From assembly GCA_947179155.2 (NCBI GenBank), contig OX359266.1:40139039-40203038 (forward strand): a DNA stretch of 64,000 bases, given 5' to 3'. Source of the stretch: Hedera helix (lineage: Eukaryota; Streptophyta; Magnoliopsida; Apiales; Araliaceae). Every line of letters begins with the position of its first letter. Position 1 is the stretch's first letter. The notes under the pieces were generated by a model. The model made no database searches. It saw nothing but the letters and a program-made list of their open reading frames with translations, and was not told the origin of the DNA. Shown piece after piece: positions 1-11,830 of the stretch. The translations under genes were made by a program, and so were the position numbers.

Positions 1-1957
1 TCTGATCAGTCTGAAGTTGGATGATGTTTTCCGATTGGGTCAAGAGAATCTTCTGACTTTGGAGTTGGGCCTCGAGCTCGTTCTTGTTATTTTCCAGCTG
101 GATCTTCTTGAGCTCTTTGGCCTGCACCAAATCCATAGCGTGAGCATTCGCCTTCTCCAGATCGATCACCCGGGCCGTCAGGCGTTCGATCTCCTTGTCC
201 TTCTCAAGACGAGCCGCCCGGGCCGATTCATACTCCTCTTTCATGATATGGAAGGAGTCGTGCATGGCCTTAAGCTGGTCTTTGGTCTTCTGATGACTTT
301 TCAGAGCCTCGGCATGCCCTTTGCTGCTCTCCTCGGCTCTTCTTTCCAGAACCTTTTGCTCATCAGAAACCCTAAGGAGAATTGCATTTCCCTGAAAAGA
401 AATGCTTGAAGGATGAATGAGTCAGAAAGGTAACCAACTTGAAGAGGAAAATTTTACAGGTAGATCCTTACCTTTGCATGGCAGGAGAACAGCATCTCCA
501 TAAGCGTCTTCAGATCGGCACCCTCGGTACCATCTTCGGCGAATGGGATCATCGACGTACCCAAGGACTGCATATTGATCCCCTCCTCGGGTCTTGAACT
601 CCCGGTCGGCATTGGGGGATCTACCGGCCCGCTTCGGGTGCTGGGGGGCTTTTGACCTTCAGCAGGTCTTTTCCCTTTATTCTGACGAGGGGGAGCGAGG
701 CCTTCCTCTGATTGTCTGGCGACGTTTTGCTCGGCGGGAGGAGTTGATGAACTCCCTTGAGGAGCAGAAGTCTGCTTGGTTCTGGCCTCCAGAACCGATG
801 TTAGAACCAGCCTTCTCCTCTTTATTTTTGGTCTGCTGACCCCCGAGTCTTTGTCAGCAGACTTCTCTCCTTCGGTGGGTTCGATAATATCACCCACCTG
901 AGGGGATCCCGTGACCATCTCGGGGTTGGCAGCGGCCTTGGTGGAGTCCTTGGGCTTTGCAGCCCTCATGCTTCGGCTCGCCTTCAGCTTGTCGGCGGCA
1001 CTCATCTTCACCCTCGGGACTCCAGCTGCTTCTATTATGGTTTCATTATCGGGGTTCTTTCCTTGGTCAGCCACTGCAAGGCAATCAGAACAAAAGCGTG
1101 AGTATATCAAGTAAAAATGTTCAGAATAAAGAAGCAAGCATGGCAGAGAACTTACAACCGAAGGAATACAACCAGTCTTGGTCGTTAAGGAGATTCCGAT
1201 CCCACTTCACGGATGGTCTCTTGGAATATAAGACCTCGAACTCTTCTAGCCTTGCCCGAGAGATTTTCTTCGGATTTAGCTGGTCTTTGTTCGGGTCTGA
1301 CCAAGGTCCGACCATCTCAGTGTCCGGCCCCTTGATGAAAAACCAATCCCCGTGCCACCCTTTATTGCTCGAGGGGGTCTCCATCAGGGTATCCCTTCCA
1401 GGGTTCTTCATCACCGTGAAAAATCCTTTTTCTTTATTATTGGTAATGGAAAAGAATTGAAAAAAGAAATCTATGGCTGGGAGGGTTGATTCAGAGAAAC
1501 AAAAGGCGATGAAGCTGTTTATATGAATAAAAGAATTGGGGGATAGCTGGTTCAAACTGAGCCCCGTCGTATGGAGTAACTCCAATACGAAGGGGCGAAG
1601 AGGGAATCGGACCCCATAGATCAGTGACTGCCTATGGATTGGAATCCATCCCCCCTCGAGCTGGTAGTACATTCTCTCCCCGGCCCCGGGTCTCTTGATT
1701 TCGTATGTTTCGGGGATATAGAATTCTGTGGAGGCTAAATCGAAGTATTGGTTCCGGATTGAAGAAGGGATGTTGGCTACTCTATACAGGATATTGAAAT
1801 ATTTGTTCCTATTGTACTCCTCTACATCCCTCATCCTGGTGACTACCACGGGTTTCCATGGTTGTCCCTCCGGGATCCCCATTTCGGCCACAGTAACTTC
1901 GTCCTCAACCCGGGAAGACGAAGCTTGAACCCTTGTATCTTGGGTACTGCCAGCCAT
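1..1957 (-). CDS. Antisense Tat-element protein, partial copy (exon 3 cut by window edge)
   Basis: This is the left copy of the spliced antisense gene described in full at 9082-11319. Exon 1 runs 1957-1156, exon 2 1073-472 and exon 3 from 391 off the left edge. Introns 1155-1074 and 471-392 carry GTAAGT/CAG and GTAAGG/CAG borders. The sequence differs from the complete copy at only a few bases, and the reading frame is open throughout the visible part. Exon 1 encodes a globular segment resembling the putative gypsy-type transposon protein family (Pfam Transposase_28), assigned from memory of its character. Exon 2 is low-complexity and rich in Pro, Ser, Glu and Lys with a basic KIKRRR patch. 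Exon 3 begins a coiled coil. Function is unknown. Confidence 0.65.
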
Positions 1958-2468
1958 TAGGAAGTATAAAAGAAAAAGAGTAAAAGACTTACTTGATTTT
2001 AGAAAGGAGGTCGATGGAAAAACAACGAAGCAGGAACGATGGAGTTGGATCTGGGAATGAAATATTTCTCTCTCAAACGTCCTTTCTCTCGTAATAAGTT
2101 GCTTCTGATAAAAAGACGATCTGTTGGAAATGACCCCTTTTATCTTGATTCAAGCGTTGTAACGGTTCAGATGGAAATGATCGAACGGATGGGGCGCACG
2201 CGCAGAACTTACTGCGGCGTAATAAATGTTGCTTCTCGTGCACGCTTCGTTAGCTAAATGGACGCGGATTTCGAAATTTAAAAATAAGTTGTTATACGGA
2301 ACGGTCGTGCAAGCTGTTGGGTTGCAGAAGTAAAACTTTGGGTTTGATGGGCCCCTAGACTATTGGGCTGAGCACAGTGGGCTTAGCAAAGATTTGGGCC
2401 TGGTTATTGCGTCGCACCCAACGTTTGAAATTTCGTTCATAGGGGCCTAGCGTCGCTTCGCCAAAACC

Positions 2469-2705
2469 TTTCCCATCGGTCTGATGCCTCCGGGCTCCTG
2501 ATGGAGCTTTCCCATCGGTCTGATGTCTCCGGTCTCCCGATGGCGCTTTCCCATCGGTTTTGATGCCTCCGGGCTCCCGATGGAGCTTTCCCATCGGTCT
2601 GATGCCTACGGGCTCCCGATGGAGCTTTCCCATCGGTCTGAGGTCTCCGGTCTCCCGATGGCGCTTTCCCATCGGTTTCGATGCCTCCGGGATCCCGATG
2701 GAGCT
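2469..2705 (+). repeat. 39-bp minisatellite, 6 units, each hairpin-forming
   Basis: About six units of 39-40 bp lie between the antisense gene and the LTR. Each unit starts CCCATCGG and ends CCGATGG, which are reverse complements, so every unit can fold back on itself. Variation is mainly at the middle (GATGCCTCC, GATGTCTCC, GAGGTCTCC, GATGCCTAC). Because 39 is a multiple of three the array stays open in several frames, which produces repetitive ORFs I treat as artefacts. Confidence 0.9.
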
Positions 2706-2901
2706 TTCTTCCTCTGATACGTTGTCCCAGAATTCTTGTAAAGTTCAAGAAGGGTTTGCCTTCGGTCTAAACATCTTCTGTGTTCCTACACTTAGATTCC
2801 CGAAGAGTTATTTCCCTTTGATCGGGAGCCCGTATATATACATTTGGGGTAATTCATTCTACTCCCCTAGCACATTTATGTACTAAGGGAGTGGGGGGCA
2901 A

Positions 2902-3389
2902 TGTTAGGATGAATATTTCGCTAAGCCTGGTCTGGTAAATATATGATGGGCTAGGCCCAACGGACCATCAGCTTGGCGAATTCTTATGAGGACTCCTAAG
3001 TCCAATAGGCTTGGGATAGGCCCCTAACCAATCTGGACTGTGGCTGTTTACTATATCTAATCCGAATTAGAATAGGAGTCAGGTTCTTAGATGGTTTAGG
3101 GGATTACCTTCCTATTCAGACTATACCACGTTGAGGGACAATCCTAAAAGGAATCGGTAAGAGTCAGGTATGCACTATAAATACCCAGGCAATGATGGAG
3201 GAAAGGGTTACGCACACATACACTTTACTACTATATTAAGTACTTGGACCTCCATTGTTGACCTTTCTGAGAACCTTCACTAACTCTTACACCGGAGGAG
3301 TCCACCAACGGCCCAAGCCGTTAGGACTTTTGTGCAGGTATCTTATCCGGACGGCCAGCAGGACAGCCGGACAAAACCAGGCGTCAACA
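2902..3389 (+). repeat. Tat LTR (shared middle LTR of the tandem array)
   Basis: The 488-bp LTR begins TGTTAGGATG and ends GGCGTCAACA (TG..CA ends). It is preceded by the polypurine tract GGGAGTGGGGGG and followed by a primer-binding site, so it acts both as 3' LTR of the left element and as 5' LTR of the right one. A good TATA box, TATAAATA, lies at 3176-3183. It differs from the right LTR (12566-13053) at only three positions seen by eye. Confidence 0.95.
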
Positions 3390-3390
3390 T

Positions 3391-3407
3391 TGGCGCTAGA
3401 AGGAGGG
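3391..3407 (+). other. Primer-binding site, probably tRNA-Asn
   Basis: One base after the LTR end lies TGGCGCTAGAAGGAGGG. Its reverse complement, ending in CCA, matches the 3' end of plant nuclear tRNA-Asn(GUU) as I remember it. The same site stands at 50723-50739 in the second element. The position and the leading TGG are directly seen; the tRNA identity is from memory. Confidence 0.75.
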
Positions 3408-3441
3408 CCTCCAAGTAAAATTTCTATCAATCAACATTGAT

Positions 3442-6400
3442 ATGGAAACTTCACACTCGCAAAGTTATTCACGGCGACCAACACCCTCCCAGTCTCGCCG
3501 GGAGACGGCGGCTGAGAAAGAACGTCGCCTCCAGATAATCCTCGACAGAAAAAAGGCTCTAGATATCCAGCAGAAAGAGCTTGACAAGCAGTACGAGGAA
3601 TTAACCGAAACAGGGGACAATCTCTCGAGCCAGAGAGGCTCGGCCTCCCGCTCAGACCACCGGGGCAGACGGGAAGACAGACACACGGAACGCCGTAGAG
3701 GTGGCCCCCGACCCCGAGAAAAGGAACTGACCCGCTCCAAGTCGATTTGGACGGCGGATTTGAGGAAGCGAGCCAGATCACCCTCCAAAAGGGATAGGGA
3801 GGACAGACGCAGCCATGGGAGCCATACTGGAGAATCCTCACCCAAGAAGGCTTCGGACAAGTACTATGGGTCCAATAAGGCCCGGTTCTCCCCGTTCTCA
3901 AAGGATTTGGAGGAAGCCAAAATTGATCGAAGTCGAAAAGTACCCAATTTGGAGATGTATGACGGAACGGGAGACCCGCATGACCACACCTACTCGTTCG
4001 AGCAAGCCATGCACTTCCATGGTCATGATGCAGTGGCGATGTGCCACTTATTTTTATCTACTCTAAAGAAGACAGCTAGAGAATGGGTCACCTCTCTCCC
4101 GAACGGGTCCATTAAGTCATGGGAAGAACTACAGGAACAATTTCATACCCGCTTCGGGAGCAATAAAAGACGGGCCAGAATGATGACCTCTCTACTACAA
4201 GTAAAACAGAAGCCGAATGAGACTCTTCGGCAGTATGTCAAAAGATTTCGGGAAGCTGTGTCTGAAATCAACGGAATCGATCCAAAGCAGGTAATCCAAT
4301 TTTTAACTATGGGATTAAACGTTGACAAATCCAGCAGGTTGATCGAGGAACTCATCTCAAAAGCTCCAGAAACCCTATCAGAAACTTACGAGAAAGTAGA
4401 CAAGTTTGTAGAATTGGAAGAGGCTCTTGCCAATCTTCGAGGCTCTTCGAAAAACACGGGTGAGTTTCACCAGAGAAACCCCGAAGACGAAAGCGCCGAG
4501 AAGAAATCCAGTGGTTCCGGCAAAAAGGGTAATGACCGAAGAGATTCTAGCCGAGATCGACAGCAAAAGAACCATCCCCCGAGGGATAGAGGGGGTGCCG
4601 ACAAGGATTACACACCCCTGAATACAAACAAAAGTAACATCGCGAAAGCGATAAAAAACGAACCCTTCTATGAAAAACCCCCGAAGATTCGGGTTTTCGC
4701 AAGGCAAAAGAACGGGGATAGATATTGCACCTACCATGAAGCAAAAGGACATGATACCGAGGAGTGTTACTAGCTCAAAGACTTCCTAGAAAAATAGATA
4801 CGGAAGGGTAACCTCGACTGTTACATCGCCGATTCTCATCGACAATCAGCCTTTGATCGCCTAGAACCACCTCCACCCGCCTCAGAGGCAAGAGGAGTGG
4901 TTGATGTCATTTCCGGAGGATTGATCACTGTTCTGTCTAACCGAAAGAGGAAAGCCTTCGGAAGAGAAGTCCATCAAGTGTCCGGTAAACCCCAGGATAT
5001 CAAGACCGACCCCATCACTTTCTCCGACGATGATTACCCGTCGGGAATGGTTATTCCGCATCAGGACGCACTGGTCATCACAGCTCAGGTCGGTACTATG
5101 GATATGAAGAGGATGCTTATTGATAATGGGAGTTCAGTCGACGTGCTCTATAGCCAAGCATACAATCGGCTGGACTTGGGAGGAAGGAAACTGGAAATCT
5201 GCAATGAGTCCCCCTTATATGGCTTCGGGAATAACCCGGTCCGTATAGCAGGGACGATCGAATTGCCTGTGATTTTCGGGACTGCCCCAAAGCAAGCTTC
5301 CATCATGGTCCGTTTCTATGTAGTCCAGGTGGAAAGTAACTACAATGCCATCTTGGGAAGAACGACTCTGTCAGCATTGAAAGCCGTTACCTCTATCCCG
5401 CATTTAAAAATGAAATTCCCAACAAAGAATGGGATCGGGGAATCAGTCGGCGACCAAGATCTTTCCCGAAGATGCTATCTACAGACCATTCAGGCATCCC
5501 CTATCATCGACAGCAAACAGAAAGCCACCATGAAGATTGAGCTCGAGCCTTTCACTGAGGGATGTACTGAGCCAATAGCAACACCTGCCGAAGATACGGC
5601 CCAGGTCCCGTTATTTCAAGAAGATGACGAAAGAACAGTACAGATTGGGACAGGCCTTCAGGAAAAAACCAGAGCACGGTTGGTGGCCCTTTTACAACAA
5701 TACTCAGATATCTTTGCTTGGGTCCCAGCCGATATGCCAGGCATTGATAAGACCGTGGCCGTGCACCAGCTGAGTGTAAAGCCGAACTCAAAACCTGTTA
5801 AGCAAAAGCGAAGGAACATAGCTCCCGAAAGACAACAAGTAATTGACGACGAAATCGATAAACTTCTGGCTGCTGACTTCATCTTTGAAATCAATTATCC
5901 AGAATGGCTCGCGAATGTGGTACTGGTTAAAAAGCATAATGGGAAGTGGAGGATGTGCGTGGATTATACAGATCTGAATAAAGCGTGTCCGAAAGATTAC
6001 TACCCTCTCCCGAATATCGATCAACTGATTGATTCCACTTCGGGTCATACTGTAATGAGCTTCCTGGATGCTTTCTCGGGATACAATCAAATTGCCATGC
6101 ATGAAAGCGATATCCCTAAGACATCTTTTATCACTCACCGAGCCATCTACGCGTACAAAGTGATGTCCTTCGGATTAATCAATGCGGGGGCCACTTATCA
6201 GAGAATGATGAACAAAGTGTTCAGCGGCCAGATCGGGAGAAATATGGAAGTCTATGTTGATGATATGATTGTTCGAAGCATGAGGGAAGAAGATCATCTA
6301 GCCGACCTGAAAGAATGCTTTGCGAATGTCAGAACGCACAACATGAGACTTAACCCAACTAAATGTACATTCGGCCTCGGGTCAGGTAAATTCTTGGGAT

Positions 6401-8748
6401 ATATGGTTAGCCGAAGAGGGATTGAGGCAAATCCCGAAAAGATATCGGCTATCCTTGAAATGCAACCGCCGAAGAACTTCAAAGAAATTCAACGGTTGAC
6501 AGGGAGGCTGGCAGCTCTTCGGCGGTTCGTGGCGCGACTAGCAGAGAAATGTCTCCCATTCTTCGGAACTTTGAAGGGAGCCCAGAATCAGAAAACTTTT
6601 CATTGGACCGAAGATTGCCAGGAGGCTTTTGAGCAGATTAAGAGATATATCTCTTCACCTCCGATTCTGAGTAAAGCACTGCCCGAGGAGGATCTACAAA
6701 TATACCTCTCTGCCACATCCTTGGCAGTCGGGTCGGCTTTGATCAGAGAAGATCCACAAGGGCAAAAACCAGTCTATTACGTAAGCCATGTTCTTCGGGG
6801 TCTTACAATTATCGTCCTCACTGACCAGCCATTACGGAAGATCCTTTATAGGCCCGAATCTTCGGGAAGGCTTGCAGCATGGGCCATCGAGCTGAGCCAG
6901 TTTAATATAGAATTTCGCCCTCGGACAGCAATCAAAGCACAAGCACTCATTGACTTTATCATCGAGTGCTCATTCCGTAATGATCTAGAGGACAAGGATC
7001 CCGATTGTGATAAACTGACATCAACACCTGAAGAAATTGTATGGACTCTGTTCGTGGACGGATCCGCTACTGGGACGAAGAGTGGGGCCGGCATCATCCT
7101 CACTTCTCCCGAAGGTTTCAAAATACAACAATCTATACGATTTGGGTTCATAGCCACAAACAACATCGCCGAATATGAAGCACTTGTGGCAGGGCTAAAG
7201 CTAGCCCGAAGTTTGGAGGTAAAGAACTTGGCAATATACAGCGACTCCCAACTGGTGGTGAAACAAGTGTTGGGAGAATATGAGGCAAAAGAAGTTCATT
7301 TACAGGCCTATCTCCAACTAGTTCGGTCATTGTTGGCATTCTTCCCGAAATACCAGCTCATAGGAGTAGTCAGATCGGAAAATACAATGGCCGATGCCCT
7401 TTCCAAGTTGGCAACCACCGATCAAGGGGAACTAGACGGAGCAGTATATTTAGAAAATCTTCAGCATCCGAGCACCTTGGTTCAAAGGATAATGGATATT
7501 GAACAGACAAATTCTTGGATGACCCCGATCATTCAATTCCTTCTGACCGGTGAATTGCCCGAAGACAAGTCTATGGCCCGAAGGATCAAGTACAAATCCA
7601 CCAAGTATTGTATCACGAATGATCAGCTGTACCGAAGATCTTATTCTTCACCACTGCTCCGATGTCTCGACCCTAGGGAATCTGATTATGCTCTTCGAGA
7701 AGTTCATGAAGGTATCTGCGGTGACCATGTGGGAGCAAAGGCACTGGCCCATAAAATTTTGCGACAAGGATATTTTTGGCCGACAATGCTTGAAGATGCC
7801 AAAGACTTCGTCAAAAAATGTCATAAATGTCAGATATTTGCATCTGTACCACACCAACCTCCCGAGGAGTTATCCCCGATACTCTCTCCGATCCCCTTTT
7901 CTGTATGGGGAATAGACATATTGGGCCCTCTTCCACAGGGTAAGGGACAAATGAAGTTTGTGATTGTCGCCATCGATTATTTCACCAAGTGGGTAGAAGC
8001 CAAACCACTTGCCAAGATCACCGAGCACACATGTCTCCAATTCTTCAAAGAACAAGTGGTCTACCGGTTCGGCATCCCGATGATCTTAGTCTCTGACAAC
8101 GGACTTCAGTTTGTTGGTAAAACTTTCGAAGGGTTCTTATCAGAACTTAATATCCAGCATCGTCGGACTTCAGTAGCCCATCCACAAGCAAATGGTCAAG
8201 TAGAAGTTACAAACAGGACACTTCTTCATGGCATTAAAAGAAGACTGGAAGAGGCGAAGGGTGCCTGGCCCGATGAGCTTTTGCATGTTCTTTGGGCCTA
8301 CCGAACAACTCCTCGGACTACTACTGGGGAGACGCCTTTTAAGATGGCCTATGGTTCCGAAGCCCTGATACCTATTGAGATCGGAGTACCTTCTCCGAGA
8401 GTCTTAAATTTTGATGAAATACTCAATAGCGAAGGTCTTCGGTTAAACCTCGACTTATTGGAAGAGGAGCGTGATTCAGTAGTCCTCAAATTGACTGCTT
8501 ATCAACAACGAACTGCTCGGCACTTCAACAAAAATGTCAAAAGAAGGTCATTCAATGTGGGCGATCTAGTTCGTCGGCAAGCCGAGGCATCCACCCCTAG
8601 GGAAACCGGCAAACTGATGCCAACATGGGAAGGACCATACTTAGTAATTGAAGTGTTGAAGGCCGGAACTTACAAGCTTCAGGGCATGGATGGGAAAAAT
8701 GTTCCAAATACTTGGCATGCCGTTCGGCTTCGTAGGTATTATCAGTAG
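3442..8748 (+). pseudogene. Tat-type gag-pol polyprotein, copy 1, broken by two stops and a 28-codon deletion
   Basis: A single reading frame starts at ATG 3442, just after the primer-binding site, and ends at TAG 8748. In order it holds: an Arg/Ser/Glu-rich N-terminus; a Retrotrans_gag domain (about residues 185-290); a CX2HX4HX4C zinc knuckle at the end of gag; an aspartic protease with DNGSS; reverse transcriptase with FLDAFSGY and YVDD (about residue 938); RNase H; a second archaeal-type RNase H starting at FVDGSATG (about residue 1203); and integrase with an HHCC finger and D-D-E core (GIDILGPL, SDNGLQF, NGQVEV). Stops at 4771-4773 and 4795-4797 (TAG, CAG in copy 2) separate gag from pol. 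Relative to copy 2, 84 nt are missing in the first RNase H near 6797, removing the conserved Glu region, in frame. It cannot make an intact polyprotein unless the stops are read through. Confidence 0.93.
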
Positions 8749-9081
8749 TTAGGTTACTTTGGATTTGTACTTAGTCAAATTTTGAGGTTGCATTCTAGCC
8801 GATAGGATTATCTTTTTCGATATTAATGAGAATATTTTTTACATCGTATTTCTGTATTTCTGTTTTGATACACACTTTCAAATTTATCTTCTAGCCTCAT
8901 CGGGTCTTCACCCGATCAGGCTAGAGGGGGGCAAAGCAGTATAAGTAAACAGTTATACATGCAGACGATAAAATATAACTCATGAGAAAAGGGTAATAAA
9001 ATAAACGATTAAGTCATAACCATCCAGTTCATAAATATTCAAAAGTTTACAAAAAAAACACAATAGCAAAAGCTTTACAAA
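8749..9081. other. Spacer between convergent gag-pol and antisense gene
   Basis: This 333-bp AT-rich spacer separates the pol stop from the stop of the antisense gene. It contains the hairpin and purine run listed at 8891-8931 and no ORF of note. The equivalent spacer in the second element is 56168-56531, with the same layout. Confidence 0.8.
8891..8931 (+). promoter_or_regulatory. 15-bp-arm hairpin followed by internal polypurine run
   Basis: CTAGCCTCATCGGGT (8891-8905), loop CTTC, then ACCCGATCAGGCTAG (8910-8924) form a stem with one mismatch. It is followed at once by AGGGGGG and CAAA. The run GGGGGGCAA matches the polypurine tract that precedes the LTRs. It sits between two convergent genes and is preserved in the second element (56310-56350). 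It could be a transcript 3'-end structure or a second plus-strand primer site; the role is inferred. Confidence 0.6.
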
Positions 9082-11319
9082 TCAGTCCTCGGGAAATACA
9101 ATTCCCAGCTGATCAGGGTCATGACCCTTCTCCTTGGCAAGCTCCCGAGCATATTCGAACCCGTCGCTGAATTCGTTCACAACAGATGATAGGATATCGG
9201 CCTGAAATTGATCCGAGGCCTTATATTCATCTATCACCTTTTGTTTAAGCTCGGGAATCAGGACGCTCGGGGAGGCGGCGGCAATAGGTCCTCTTAACCA
9301 ATCGGCTTCCTTTGCACCCCAGCCTTCGACGATCAGTTCGACATTATCTTTCAGATTCTTCATCTGATCAGTCTGAAGTTGGATGATGTTTTCCGATTGG
9401 GTCAAGAGAATCTTCTGACTTTGGAGTTGGGCCTCGAGCTCGTTCTTGTTATTTTCCAGCTGGATCTTCTTGAGCTCTTTGGCCTGCACCAAATCCATAG
9501 CGTGAGCATTCGCCTTCTCCAGATCGATCACCCGGGCCGTCAGGCGTTCGATCTCCTTGTCCTTCTCAAGACGAGCCGCCCGGGCCGATTCATACTCCTC
9601 TTTCATGATATGGAAGGAGTCGTGCATGGCCTTAAGCTGGTCTTTGGTCTTCTGATGACTTTTCAGAGCCTCGGCATGCCCTTTGCTGCTCTCCTCGGCT
9701 CTTCTTTCCAGAACCTTTTGCTCATCAGAAACCCTAAGGAGAATTGCATTTCCCTGAAAAGAAATGCTTGAAGGATGAATGAGTCAGAAAGGTAACCAAC
9801 TTGAAGAGGAAAATTTTACAGGTAGATCCTTACCTTTGCATGGCAGGAGAACAGCATCTCCATAAGCGTCTTCAGATCGGCACCCTCGGTACCATCTTCG
9901 GCGAATGGGATCATCGACGTACCCAAGGACTGCATATTGATCCCCTCCTCGGGTCTTGAACTCCCGGTCGGCATTGGGGGATCTACCGGCCCGCTTCGGG
10001 TGCTGGGGGGCTTTTGACCTTCAGCAGGTCTTTTCCCTTTATTCTGACGAGGGGGAGCGAGGCCTTCCTCTGATTGTCTGGCGACGTTTTGCTCGGCGGG
10101 AGGAGTTGATGAACTCCCTTGAGGAGCAGAAGTCTGCTTTGTTCTGGCCTCCAGAACCGATGTTAGAACCAGCCTTCTCCTCTTTATTTTTGGTCTGCTG
10201 ACCCCCGAGTCTTTGTCAGCAGACTTCTCTCCTTCGGTGGGTTCGATAATATCACCCACCTGAGGGGATCCCGTGGCCATCTCGGGGTTGGCAGCGGCCT
10301 TGGTGGAATCCTTGGGCTTTGCAGCCCTCATGCTTCGGCTCGCCTTCAACTTGTCGGCGGCACTCATCTTCACCCTCGGGACTCCAGCTGCTTCTATTAT
10401 GGTTTCATTATCGGGGTTCTTTCCTTGGTCAGCCACTGCAAGGCAATCAGAACAAAAGCGTGAGTATATCAAGTAAAAATGTTCAGAATAAAGAAGCAAG
10501 CATGGCAGAGAACTTACAACCGAAGGAATACAACCAGTCTTGGTCGTTAAGGAGATTCCGATCCCACTTCACGGATGGTCTCTTGGAATATAAGACCTCG
10601 AACTCTTCTAGCCTTGCCCGAGAGATTTTCTTCGGATTTAGCTGGTCTTTGTTCGGGTCTGACCAAGGTCCGACCATCTCAGTGTCCGGCCCCTTGATGA
10701 AAAACCAATCCCCGTGCCACCCTTTATTGCTCGAGGGGGTCTCCATCAGGGTATCCCTTCCAGGGTTCTTCATCACCGTGAAAAATCCTTTTTCTTTATT
10801 ATTGGTAATGGAAAAGAATTGAAAAAAGAAATCTATGGCTGGGAGGGTTGATTCAGAGAAACAAAAGGCGATGAAGCTGTTTATATGAATAAAAGAATTG
10901 GGGGATAGCTGGTTCAAACTGAGCCCCGTCGTATGGAGTAACTCCAATACGAAGGGGCGAAGAGGGAATCGGACCCCATAGATCAGTGACTGCCTATGGA
11001 TTGGAATCCATCCCCCCTCGAGCTGGTAGTACATTCTCTCCCCGGCCCCGGGTCTCTTGATTTCGTATGTTTCGGGGATATAGAATTCTGTGGAGGCTAA
11101 ATCGAAGTATTGGTTCCGGATTGAAGAAGGGATGTTGGCTACTCTATACAGGATATTGAAATATTTGTTCCTATTGTACTCCTCTACATCCCTCATCCTG
11201 GTGACTACCACGGGTTTCCATGGTTGTCCCTCCGGGATCCCCATTTCGGCCACAGTAACTTCGTCCTCAACCCGGGAAGACGAAGCTTGAACCCTTGTAT
11301 CTTGGGTACTGCCAGCCAT
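9082..11319 (-). CDS. Spliced antisense protein of Tat element, about 691 aa, complete copy
   Basis: Three exons on the minus strand: 11319-10518, 10435-9834 and 9753-9082. Introns of 82 bp (10517-10436, GTAAGT..TTGCAG) and 80 bp (9833-9754, GTAAGG..TTTCAG) join in frame to give about 691 residues without a stop. Residues 1-267 form a globular part with RPGAGERMYYQLEGGWIP and HTTGLSLNQLSPNS, resembling the putative gypsy-type transposon protein family (Transposase_28). Residues 268-468 are low-complexity with basic KIKRRRLVL, a possible nuclear signal. Residues 469-691 are a long coiled coil ending in a conserved acidic tail. A further conserved GTAAGT lies about 30 nt upstream of the ATG and may mark a leader intron. 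Antisense genes downstream of pol are known in Tat elements such as Grande and RIRE2. Molecular role is unknown. Confidence 0.72.
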
Positions 11320-11830
11320 TAGGAAGTATAAAAGAAAAAGAGTAAAAGACTTACTTGATTTTAGAAAGGAGGTCGATGGAAAAACAACGAAGCAGGAACG
11401 ATGGAGTTGGATCTGGGAATGAAATATTTCTCTCTCAAACGTCCTTTCTCTCGTAATAAGTTGCTTCTGATAAAAAGACGATCTGTTGGAAATGACCCCT
11501 TTTATCTTGATTCAAGCGTTGTAACGGTTCAGATGGAAATGATCGAACGGATGGGGCGCACGCGCAGAACTTACTGCGGCGTAATAAATGTTGCTTCTCG
11601 TGCACGCTTCGTTAGCTAAATGGACGCGGATTTCGAAATTTAAAAATAAGTTGTTATACGGAACGGTCGTGCAAGCTGTTGGGTTGCAGAAGTAAAACTT
11701 TGGGTTTGATGGGCCCCTAGACTATTGGGCTGAGCACAGTGGGCTTAGCAAAGATTTGGGCCTGGTTATTGCGTCGCACCCAACGTTTGAAATTTCGTTC
11801 ATAGGGGCCTAGCGTCGCTTCGCCAAAACC

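Noticed and set aside
17..409. Plus-strand ORF opposite exon 3 of the antisense gene (also 9379-9771 and 56847-57206)
   Set aside because: It is the complement of the coiled-coil exon; the minus strand has the consistent exon structure and conserved protein.
2355..2886. Repetitive ORFs on both strands over the 39-bp arrays (also 11717-12550 and 58996-59544)
   Set aside because: They exist only because the unit is 39 bp, a multiple of three, and lacks stops. They change with unit number and read open in several frames at once.
3431..3901. Minus-strand ORFs opposite gag (also 50769-51236)
   Set aside because: They are shadows of the conserved gag frame, rich in Cys/Pro/Ser from codon complement, with no domain.
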